Assembly: GCA_019057975.1 (NCBI GenBank) | Contig: JAHLWJ010000062.1 | Coordinates: forward strand, 1-17,842 | Direction: 5' to 3' | Length of the DNA: 17,842 nucleotides | Source: Promethearchaeota archaeon | GTDB taxonomy: Archaea > Asgardarchaeota > Lokiarchaeia > Sigynarchaeales > SOKP01 | In this document: one piece after another, positions 8,001-14,204 of the stretch | Position numbering within the stretch: position 1 is the first letter of the stretch | Layout: every line of letters begins with the position of its first letter | Notes under the pieces: model-generated | What the model was told of the DNA's origin: nothing | Databases searched by the model: none | What the model saw: the letters and a program-made list of their open reading frames with translations, nothing else | Translations under genes and position numbers: made by a program

Positions 8001-9079
8001 GCAATAACAGATTTTTGAGGTTTTTTGTCCCCAAAGTTATGATATCTTTCCAATTTTATTGATTCTAATGCTATTGACTTCACACTCTTTGGCATTTCGG
8101 GTAATTCTGTAATTTTTGCATATTCAATAAATTTGGAAGGAATTTTTTTGACATTTTCTTTTATATCCTTCCTAAAATCATCAATTAAATTGTACAGAGC
8201 ATTAGCAGTATCTGGATGAAATAATTTATACTTATCCACCAATGTAATTATAATATCTTGATAAATTTTTGCCAATTCTCCCAAATTATATTCTATAATT
8301 CCGAGATTAGTTTTATGTATAAATATTTTTAGATGGGAATCAACTGTGTCTTTAAACACTCTCCCATATTCACTGTCTTCGCTAAAAAAGAGGGTAATTT
8401 CATCAAATGGCAAGACTAATTTGTGAAATCTAGTATCGTAGTCTTTTTTCGCTAATATTCTTTCTAGAAAAATCCCAATCTCATGAGTTGTAAGTGAACC
8501 TTCTGAAATACTATTGTATTTTTCTCTGAAAAATTCTATAGATGCAGAATACCTTGGGTAGAATTTTGGATGATTAAGAGTTAAAAATAATAATAACTTA
8601 TTGAATTTTTCTTCTTCAAAGAAGATTTTATAAACTTTATCAAAAGTAATAACAGAAGCCAAATTTAAGTATTCAATTTGTAATTGATAATCATCAATTT
8701 TATTATTTTGAAAAAAAACCTTTAATCGATCGGCTTGATTTTTACTTCTCCTCATTTCCATTTTATGCTCTGTTTCATAATCAAGCCCATATATTTTTGA
8801 TCTTTTTGATAAATAAATTTCCCCTGAGCTTGTTATAAAATAATTGACTTTTTTACGATCTTTTTCATCTCTTTTAACATCTACGTAATTTTTCTCCAAT
8901 AAGTTTCCAAAATACTTGTAAAAAGTAGTTTTTTTTATTTTATCAGGTTCGTTTCCTTCTCTTATAAAATCAGAAGGATTAAGAGGACCTTGTAAGCTTA
9001 AAGCATATAATATAATATCTCCTTTATCTCCATCTCCTCTCTTCCAAATTTTAGGATGAACTAATTCTTTTAAGCTCAT
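5063..9079 (-). CDS. Giant winged-helix / tetratricopeptide-repeat protein
   Basis: 1338 residues. Residues about 15-95 resemble a winged helix (helices DIILYALSLQGPLNPSDFIRE and TTFYKYFGNLLEKNYV, then a wing VNYFITSSGEIYLSK), as in DNA-binding regulators that close with a Tyr-rich wing. Residues about 100-370 are a helical region without a recognised motif. From about 385 to the end there are many TPR repeats with the usual spacing (for example KYDEALDVTNEAIEKWP and KREDEALEAINKAIELDPNKP), probably more than 20. TPR arrays bind proteins; the head suggests recruitment to DNA or control of its own promoter. It is cytoplasmic, without signal or membrane segments. Translation is probably leaderless, since a TATA-like element lies 18-30 bases before the ATG. 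It is followed after 19 bases by the HKD protein and diverges from the PIN-AAA-HerA operon across a palindrome. The exact partner is unknown. Confidence 0.85.
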   Translation of the reverse strand: MSLKELVHPKIWKRGDGDKGDIILYALSLQGPLNPSDFIREGNEPDKIKKTTFYKYFGNLLEKNYVDVKRDEKDRKKVNYFITSSGEIYLSKRSKIYGLDYETEHKMEMRRSKNQADRLKVFFQNNKIDDYQLQIEYLNLASVITFDKVYKIFFEEEKFNKLLLFLTLNHPKFYPRYSASIEFFREKYNSISEGSLTTHEIGIFLERILAKKDYDTRFHKLVLPFDEITLFFSEDSEYGRVFKDTVDSHLKIFIHKTNLGIIEYNLGELAKIYQDIIITLVDKYKLFHPDTANALYNLIDDFRKDIKENVKKIPSKFIEYAKITELPEMPKSVKSIALESIKLERYHNFGDKKPQKSVIADNLERSPSSFKELNYFHKDNLLKKAWELYEGRDYEGTLSQINKVLDVEDNPELYYWKAEILSSMSFTPSKYSKSRLELYKEALETIERGIKLNPMPSGFNFYRLKADILYRMSNYDLALDAIEEALKIDDQEKIFEKKAQILIKLGRVDECIELYNVSHLLSKQFLINQIYNESAFFSSFQYKKYNSALELINKALKIDPDNNNTLLLKSKILTNLNENDKASKIVNRLLGFDYKTVDFVKLAKILFMLKRYEEAIEYIEKAVEQEKYYMPLHGPFHFKTYALILKELQRYEEALKAIEKFGAIDFDYFLIKIDILIGLQRYNIALEEVNTIIGYATNDGSIKPDDYDEDAYECLRKKIVLLILTGKPEDIDEILKPIKEKGLHLYIYTIQQLIDNNEGTIARKVLRSYYEIDPDDEYERLHDLQIEYYNKIVDKINKKNYYEALKIISQYSKLNISDSQMYKYKIDALRGLKKYDEALDVTNEAIEKWPKSPRSIPWNLIRENSSIKEEKGEVIYSYEFCRMKARILFIMDKKEEALEVIEKVIKSSPRLDDAYVIKTLILASLEKYDKAIFQICKAIELNPHKSNYYEYKSRVLNKLKREDEALEAINKAIELDPNKPNNHHFKAEILVSENKLNEALKTIDKGFELFPDYKRFLEMRNLILNLLGRYEEALDGIENALKVGAKYSGIYYKKAQLLESLNKYDVALDTINNALEINPDDRITIVLKIKILNELEKFDEALKLLEEKKSLICEDDSINDSYNNLKAQIYYKKAIAFARNNMREDAINMIELALGLIDPEWADYTYRYGEIMMILHDYKVATEKFESALKLAIPPLDTRIKLGRCYFELGHYYKALHNLEEGKYQAEHTIKQPVQDKKGKRIEMDLPHRGLIEEATFLIKEIHSLLLKLKSPLVKTEVYFKIGDYFVSKGNYDMAIEYFKLGKDFAIKRKENKWIEKAEHEFKRYNCFVEDFKRDFMR

Positions 9080-9096
9080 AATAATAAAAAAACAAT

Positions 9097-9109
9097 TTTA
9101 TAATTTAAA
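9097..9109 (-). promoter_or_regulatory. TATA-like element of the TPR gene
   Basis: On the minus strand this reads TTTAAATTATAAA, centred about 24 bases before the ATG at 9079. This places transcription start near the start codon, and no Shine-Dalgarno sequence is present, so a leaderless transcript is likely. Confidence 0.45.
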
Positions 9110-9121
9110 GTTTGTGATACG

Positions 9122-9133
9122 CGAACATGTTCG
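9122..9133. promoter_or_regulatory. Perfect 12-bp palindrome in the divergent promoter region
   Basis: CGAACATGTTCG is an exact palindrome and one of the few GC-containing words in an otherwise almost pure A/T intergenic region. It sits 13 bases upstream of the TPR TATA-like element and 79 bases before the PIN gene. Candidate binders encoded nearby are the winged helices of the TPR protein and the AAA+ protein. Its position upstream of both promoters suits a shared operator for the two divergent operons. Confidence 0.5.
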
Positions 9134-9212
9134 GGAATTATGAACTTAAATATTAAAAATTCTTAAATAATAATAAGCAAAAAAAAAATAAAATTATATT
9201 AAATGGTAAAAA

Positions 9213-9779
9213 ATGTGCTTAGAAATAGTTTTTAAGGAATTTCCTCACCTAAACGAGCTTTTTATTTATATTGACGGAAGCAATATTGCTTATTCTCGTT
9301 ATAATAAAATAAAAGAACCGATGTTATCAGATATTCTATTAGTTTTTGACTATCTCTTAAAAACTTTAGAAATTGAAAAAGAAAACATACGTTGCATATG
9401 CGATCCTACACTTAAGTACTATATAGATAATCCTATTGAGTACGAAGTTTTAATTAAAGAAAGGATAATTATTGAAGCACCAAAAGTTGCAGATGAGTTT
9501 ATTCTTAGTTTTGCATTACAACATGACTTTTGCCTGATTATTTCGAACGATAGATTTAGACAATATATAAATCAACTACCAAGTAAAGAGTGGCTAGAAG
9601 ATAGAAGAATTTCCTTTATGATAATTAACAAGGAAGTATGTTTAAGTCCTAATATCGATTTCGATAAGATATTACATAACAAATTTCCTTTGAATCAAAT
9701 ACAAGAATCATCAAAATTATCTGCTCTTGATTTTTTAGAAAGGATAGAAAAATCAGAAGGAGAGTTAGATTTATTCTAA
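9213..9779 (+). CDS. NYN / Zc3h12a-type PIN-fold ribonuclease
   Basis: 188 residues. The family pattern is clear: a first strand LFIYIDGSNIAYS (D21, N24), a mid-protein CDP (D64), VADEFILSFA (D94/E95), and IISNDRFRQY (N112, D113). This is the order seen in Zc3h12a/Regnase-like PIN domains, where the acidic residues bind the Mg ion that cleaves RNA. The four acidic positions appear intact, so an active RNase is predicted. The C-terminal 50 residues are an unassigned helical tail. The start ATG at 9213 has no Shine-Dalgarno sequence, consistent with being first in the transcript. The gene is followed by the AAA+ gene after 27 bases, forming an operon. Its placement beside an AAA+ ATPase and a nuclease-HerA fusion suggests it is the RNA-cutting arm of a multi-protein system rather than a toxin with an adjacent small antitoxin, which is absent. 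Confidence 0.82.
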   Translation: MCLEIVFKEFPHLNELFIYIDGSNIAYSRYNKIKEPMLSDILLVFDYLLKTLEIEKENIRCICDPTLKYYIDNPIEYEVLIKERIIIEAPKVADEFILSFALQHDFCLIISNDRFRQYINQLPSKEWLEDRRISFMIINKEVCLSPNIDFDKILHNKFPLNQIQESSKLSALDFLERIEKSEGELDLF

Positions 9780-9806
9780 ATTACAAAAAAGAAGTGATAA
9801 AAAAGG

Positions 9807-11072
9807 TTGGAAAAAGCGGGAAAAACTGATTTATTAATAGATATTAAAACCAATCAAATATTTCAAACCATTGCTTTTAAATATGTTGATTACTTTTATG
9901 ATCATATTATGAATGATTCAAATAGATCTAAATCGTTTGAGGAAACCCTTAAGAAAGCAAAAGAAGGAGACCTGTATAATTATGATAATTGGTTAATTTC
10001 TCACCGTATTGATCCTAAAAAAATAAGGTTAAATTATATAAGAAAGCAATTCATAAAAAATCCTGAATTTTATATCGGTAATGATCAAGATCTTTTAGTA
10101 ATCGCTGAAAAAATAGGGCTCTTCTTAAGCCAAAGACCAAAATCCTACCAAATTCCTATAATCGGTTGTAAAGGTTTTGGAAAGTCACTGTTCATATCTT
10201 TAATTTTTAAGCTTGGAAGTACAAACGCTCCAATAAATATGGAGAAAAAGTTTGTTTTAGAAAGCTTTTTTGGGAGAAAAAAACACCCTGGTGCCATTTA
10301 TTCTCAAAATTCAAATACAGCAGTCAGACTCTTAGATGATTGTGGGGAATATACTGACATTATATACACAATTAATAATGTAATTAAAAGTGAAGGAGAT
10401 GCACTTTTTATTACAACCTGGAATCCTGAAAATTGGTTATACATTTATGAGATATTTAAGGATGAATTGCCATTTGAAGATATTATTATACTCAAACCCT
10501 TTTCAGAAGGCGAATTATCAGCTTTTTTAGACGAATTATTTAACTTAATTTTAATTTCAGGGGAACAAAAAGAAAAATCAATCAAAATGCCAGATTTAGT
10601 AGATTATGAAAAATTCAGTAAGGAGAACATAGTAAATATTTTGATTAAGTTTACACTAGGGATTCCAATGATTACTGCTGATCTTTTATTTAGATGCTTT
10701 AAAATAATGTTTAAAATGGAGAAAACTGCATTAGATGGAAAAATCATAAAATTAGCTGCTGAGAAAATGGATCTTGAAAACCAAAATAAAAAAATAGATG
10801 AATTAACCCCACAACACATAGAATTTTTAAAACGATTACTTATAGACAAGAATGGAGATGGAACTCGACCAATTGATTTACTCGAAGAATTTAATCTTGA
10901 TAAATCAACAATATCTTACCACCTAAGCAAACTCGTTGATAAAGAGATAATAGAAGTAAATAAGATGGGAAAATCCTCTTTTTATAGAGTTAAAAATCAT
11001 TTAATCCCTTTTGTACAATTGAAATTACTAAAAAAAATTTATTTAAAAAAACAATTTATTAAGGAAGAGTGA
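9807..11072 (+). CDS. AAA+/ORC-like ATPase with C-terminal winged helix
   Basis: 421 residues starting with TTG. A GAAGTGA ribosome site lies 9 bases upstream, and the next Met (residue 35) would cut off coding-looking sequence. Domains: residues 1-90 unassigned; Walker A GCKGFGKS at 120-127; Walker B LLDD at 175-178; a sensor-1-like strand ending FITTWN near 201-206; a lid region containing KPFSEGELSAFLDELF (230-245) and GIPMITADLLF (285-295), as in archaeal ATPase/ORC1-Cdc6-like proteins; and a winged helix at about 335-397 with recognition helix STISYHLSKLVDKEI and a wing GKSSFYRV. Nucleotide binding looks intact. It ends in TGA and is followed after 3 bases by the nuclease-HerA gene, so the two are translationally coupled. 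A DNA- or RNA-sensing, loading or switching role is inferred. An archaeal STAND-like regulator is the alternative. Confidence 0.82.
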   Translation: MEKAGKTDLLIDIKTNQIFQTIAFKYVDYFYDHIMNDSNRSKSFEETLKKAKEGDLYNYDNWLISHRIDPKKIRLNYIRKQFIKNPEFYIGNDQDLLVIAEKIGLFLSQRPKSYQIPIIGCKGFGKSLFISLIFKLGSTNAPINMEKKFVLESFFGRKKHPGAIYSQNSNTAVRLLDDCGEYTDIIYTINNVIKSEGDALFITTWNPENWLYIYEIFKDELPFEDIIILKPFSEGELSAFLDELFNLILISGEQKEKSIKMPDLVDYEKFSKENIVNILIKFTLGIPMITADLLFRCFKIMFKMEKTALDGKIIKLAAEKMDLENQNKKIDELTPQHIEFLKRLLIDKNGDGTRPIDLLEEFNLDKSTISYHLSKLVDKEIIEVNKMGKSSFYRVKNHLIPFVQLKLLKKIYLKKQFIKEE

Positions 11073-11075
11073 AAG

Positions 11076-13412
11076 ATGGAAAAAGAACATAAATCTGTTA
11101 GTAAATTACTAAATAAAGCTTTTGGAAACATTGGACTACGTTATGGAGGAACACGAGGAAGGGTGATTCATGAAGCTTACTCTAAATACTATAAAAAAAT
11201 CTTCAAAACACCAGATCGAAGTAATAAACTAAATTATCGAATATTTAGTGAAAGGCTTACCAAAGCGAAGGTTGATGTGTTAGCAGATATTAAAATGCAT
11301 CCAGATTATGAAATTTATCATGAGGATGTTAAAATACTTTTAAACGCCTTACATAAAGATATTCGGCAAGAAGGAAAAGCTTTGGCAAAAGATAATTATA
11401 ATATCATAATACCCATAGAAGTTGAGATTAATCTTTTTGGGGGTGAAGTGTCTTTTGAAATTGAAACTGTTGGAAAAATCGGTGGTTTGCAAATTCCTGC
11501 TCAACTTGATTGCTCGATTGAAATTGATTCGGATACATTCATTGTAAGAGATTTCAAATCCTACGAAAAAGAAAATGACGATAATCCTATTGATCCAGAA
11601 TCCCCGCATCATAGAGCCTTCATGCAAGTATGTCTTTATGCGATAATTTTTGAAAAAGAATTCTATCAAAAGTGTAAAGCTATTCAATTAGCATATTTCC
11701 CAAACAACATTATCTCTTATGCTTTTACAGAAGAATTGAGGGAAAATGTGAAAAAATTTGTCAAAGATACCGCATTTGAAGGATTTGAAGGAATCAGTTT
11801 TCAATTTTTTTCAGAAGAGAATGGTGTTGCTGATGAGAGATTTGATGAATTTGATACTAAATCAAGATTAACTACTGCTACTACCACTGCTACTCCTCCT
11901 CCAAGTATCCCTAATAAAGGCAAAGGCTCTGGTGATTCATTCGATGAGAATAGTTTAGGTTGGATTAATACTATTAAGGGTAAACCGCTCCAACTCATAA
12001 TGGGACAGGACAACAAGATGGAAGGTTTCTTGCATCCTAATAAAGCCCACCAAGTAAAAGTTGGATACTGTGTTATCGTTGAAAAGGAAAATGATGGAGT
12101 GAGGATTATGTGCATCGTGAAAAAAATTGAATGTTCTGAAGATTGCTTTCCAGGAGAGACTTCAAGTCATAAAGAAGAAAACTACAAGATTACACTAATC
12201 CCTGTAGGACAGTTCAATCCTGAAGGATATCAAGATCTACTACCGCAAACTGTTATTGGTGGAAAAATAAAAATCCCTTCAAACGTGGAGTTTTCCGAGT
12301 TTAAGAAGATTCCGCAAAACGGGATGCTAATTGGTCACATTCAAGGTTTGAATACTGGAATATCATACCCACTTGGAATTAAAACATTATACCAAAGTCT
12401 CTTCATGAGTGGTCAACAAGGGACTGGAAAAACAACTTCATTAAAGTCAATGGCACTTCAAATAGCTCAAGTTAAGAATGGTCCGGCACAAATCATACTG
12501 GACAACGAAGGTGAATATGGAGATTTGCGAAATATTCCTTCCAATAAGAAAGCTGAAGAAATTATGAGACGGCACGGGATTAAAGAACTGGAGCTCGGAC
12601 AGTTTCGCTTGATAACTATAGACATAAATGGTGGTTACTGCCTAACATTGAAAGCAATCGATCCAGTGGATTTACCCTACTTTCTACACGAGTTAACAGC
12701 AATATCTCATGACACGCTACAAGCAATTATTTATGATTTAATTGAAGATAATAAGGAACACGAATTTACTTTACCAGAATTAATGAAATTAATTATTAAA
12801 TACATGGAAAACAAAAAGTATGGGGCTACGGATGGAACAAAAAAGGCAATTATGAGAGCATTGACTTCAATTTCTCTAAGAATCTTCGATGTACCAGGTG
12901 TAAAGCCAATCGATTTCAAATCAATATTAGTTTCTGGAAAAATCACTGTAATTAATACATATAACTTACGCGATTCTCATCAGAGAATTGTTGGTCTCTA
13001 TCTTTTGGCAATGCTGCATAAAAGAGCCTTAAAAGGTAAAGAGAAAATTAATGTGGTTTTTTTCTTGGATGAGATTCAACGACTCATACCGAAATCGAAA
13101 TCAACTTCAGATTCTGAGTATCAGAAACGTATCATTAAATTCCTAGATGAGGTAGTACACCGAGGGAGAAAAAGAGATTATGGTGTTATATTTGCGACTC
13201 AGAGCGTTGCGGATGTAAAAAAAGAGATCATTGATTTATGTAATACAAAAGTTTTCTTTCAGACGCAGGGAAGCGGCATTAATTACATAAAGGATTACTT
13301 CAGCAATAAAGAAGATTTAGAGCGATTGAAAAAGCTTCCAGTTGGACAAGCTTTCATTACAAGCAAGGGAAAACATGAACCTGTAGAAATTAGATTTCCT
13401 AATATTAATTAA
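11076..13412 (+). CDS. Cas4/RecB-like nuclease fused to a HerA-family DNA translocase
   Basis: 778 residues. The N-terminal PD-(D/E)XK domain (about 25-240) shows RGRVIHEAY (H32), D145 in QLDCSIEI, D159-x-K161 in VRDFKS, and a helix with Q184 and Y188 (FMQVCLYAII), the Cas4/RecB-type arrangement. A Thr/Pro/Gly/Lys-rich linker (266-286) follows. Then comes a beta-rich HAS-barrel-like part (about 300-425) and the HerA/FtsK-like ATPase: Walker A GQQGTGKT 446-453, ILDNEGEYGD 474-483, Walker B VVFFLDE 660-666, arginine-finger region HRGRKR 695-700 and ATQS 707-710. HerA proteins form hexameric DNA pumps and usually work with a separate nuclease (NurA); here the nuclease is on the same chain. The start at 11076 has the ribosome site AAGGAAGAG. 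Motifs look intact, so active DNA translocation and cleavage are predicted. Confidence 0.87.
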   Translation: MEKEHKSVSKLLNKAFGNIGLRYGGTRGRVIHEAYSKYYKKIFKTPDRSNKLNYRIFSERLTKAKVDVLADIKMHPDYEIYHEDVKILLNALHKDIRQEGKALAKDNYNIIIPIEVEINLFGGEVSFEIETVGKIGGLQIPAQLDCSIEIDSDTFIVRDFKSYEKENDDNPIDPESPHHRAFMQVCLYAIIFEKEFYQKCKAIQLAYFPNNIISYAFTEELRENVKKFVKDTAFEGFEGISFQFFSEENGVADERFDEFDTKSRLTTATTTATPPPSIPNKGKGSGDSFDENSLGWINTIKGKPLQLIMGQDNKMEGFLHPNKAHQVKVGYCVIVEKENDGVRIMCIVKKIECSEDCFPGETSSHKEENYKITLIPVGQFNPEGYQDLLPQTVIGGKIKIPSNVEFSEFKKIPQNGMLIGHIQGLNTGISYPLGIKTLYQSLFMSGQQGTGKTTSLKSMALQIAQVKNGPAQIILDNEGEYGDLRNIPSNKKAEEIMRRHGIKELELGQFRLITIDINGGYCLTLKAIDPVDLPYFLHELTAISHDTLQAIIYDLIEDNKEHEFTLPELMKLIIKYMENKKYGATDGTKKAIMRALTSISLRIFDVPGVKPIDFKSILVSGKITVINTYNLRDSHQRIVGLYLLAMLHKRALKGKEKINVVFFLDEIQRLIPKSKSTSDSEYQKRIIKFLDEVVHRGRKRDYGVIFATQSVADVKKEIIDLCNTKVFFQTQGSGINYIKDYFSNKEDLERLKKLPVGQAFITSKGKHEPVEIRFPNIN

Positions 13413-13425
13413 TTTTTTTTTTTTT
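13413..13425 (+). terminator. Oligo-T run after the HerA gene
   Basis: Thirteen T residues start directly after the TAA at 13410-13412. This is the usual intrinsic termination signal of archaea and would end the PIN-AAA-HerA transcript. Confidence 0.6.
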
Positions 13426-13450
13426 ATCAAATTACAAGGTCGATAGAAGT

Positions 13451-13476
13451 AAAAAAAAAACATAGTAGCTATGTTT
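13451..13476 (-). terminator. Hairpin plus T-run terminator of the minus-strand relic gene
   Basis: On the minus strand a perfect 8-bp stem AAACATAG/CTATGTTT (arms 13469-13476 and 13458-13465, 3-base loop) runs into a T-run (A-run 13451-13460 on the plus strand). It begins right at the TGA that closes the decayed minus-strand gene, so it supports that a real gene once ended here. Confidence 0.5.
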
Positions 13477-13658
13477 CAATCATGTTTTTCTTCTGTGTAA
13501 TCCTCATAATCTGCTTCCAACTCAAAATCAGATTCAATCTTATAATAAAACTCGTCTGGTTGATTATATCCGTTTTCAAAATTAATATCACAATCTCCAT
13601 GAGTACTACCTTAAATTATTTCATTCCCATAACTGCATTCAATAACTTTATCTAGATT

Positions 13659-13671
13659 TCTTGATTAATTT
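13659..13671. repeat. 13-bp direct repeat, copy 1
   Basis: TCTTGATTAATTT occurs here and again at 13923-13935, 264 bases apart, bracketing the best-preserved block of the decayed minus-strand gene. It could mark an old insertion or a slipped duplication, but the intervening DNA has no matching terminal inverted repeats. Confidence 0.4.
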
Positions 13672-13922
13672 GGGAATTTCTTACTTGAAAATATTTAACT
13701 TGAAAAAATTTCTCGAAGTCTCAATATTTCTAAAGTATAACTTTGTAATTGCTCAGCAAATAACTTTAATTTTATTTTAACATTTTTAGAAGTTCCCTCT
13801 CCTCGATAATGAGTATATCCGCTTAATTTTTTATAAAGACTCCTATATCCTGTCGCGATTCCTACGATCGGTTCATAATTTTTATCAAAGACGCGGGCGA
13901 AGCTTAACACTAAAGGCTTAAA

Positions 13923-13935
13923 TCTTGATTAATTT
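13923..13935. repeat. 13-bp direct repeat, copy 2
   Basis: Exact second copy of TCTTGATTAATTT (first copy at 13659-13671). In the minus-strand reading frame both copies supply a TAA codon followed by Ser-Arg. Confidence 0.4.
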
Positions 13936-14132
13936 ACCTTATTCACTCAATAAAAATTAGCACTTAAAGTTTTAACTCCCTTTTGGAAGACTCTAAGTAT
14001 TCCCCTTCCGAGGTTTGGTTAGTATGAATGGTTATGAGTCTTAATTATTGGTTTTTTATCAAAGTCTAAGATCTGATAATGAGGGAATTATATTTTACTA
14101 TTAATAAACAGTATTTTAACAATAAATATTAA

Positions 14133-14204
14133 TTTAATATTATACTAATTAAATATTGAGAAATTTAAATGTATTTCATAATATAAGAAAGGAAAGACAA
14201 AATA
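14133..14204 (+). promoter_or_regulatory. Promoter and ribosome site of the Argonaute operon
   Basis: TATA-like words occur at 14133-14142 (TTTAATATTA) and 14160-14169 (GAAATTTAAA); I cannot tell which is used. A purine-rich Shine-Dalgarno GAAAGGAAAG at 14187-14196, 8 bases before the ATG, fixes the start at 14205. The rest of 13938-14132 shows no gene beyond possible relic sequence. Confidence 0.45.

Larger units (their letters stand above)
13476..13937 (-). pseudogene. Decayed gene of unknown family, possibly HEPN-like
   Basis: One minus-strand frame carries protein-like sequence interrupted by several TAA codons. The upstream block (13933-13698) reads about 79 residues and includes FARVFDKNYEPIVGIATGYR and KKLSGYTHYRGEG. 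A second block (about 13668-13620) includes NLDKVIECSYGNEII. A last block (about 13616-13479) includes GDCDINFENGYNQPDEF and a very acidic tail, ending in TGA 13476-13478 next to a hairpin terminator. All blocks share one frame. No ATG opens it; an internal GTG at 13910 gives only 71 codons. More protein-like sequence (RLITIHTNQTSEGEYLESSK, around 14040-13967) lies upstream in another frame and may be the frameshifted front of the same gene. The LYKKLSGYTH segment resembles the conserved LS-x-x-x-H stretch of some HEPN-type helical proteins, but that is weak. Confidence 0.4.

Noticed and set aside
11801..12115. Minus-strand open frame of 104 codons in the HerA gene
   Set aside because: It is antisense to the linker and HAS-barrel part of a protein with intact motifs on both sides.
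13672..13922. Miniature transposon flanked by 13-bp target duplications
   Set aside because: The segment ends are not inverted repeats of each other and the pseudogene frame seems to continue across the repeats, so a mobile element is not supported.
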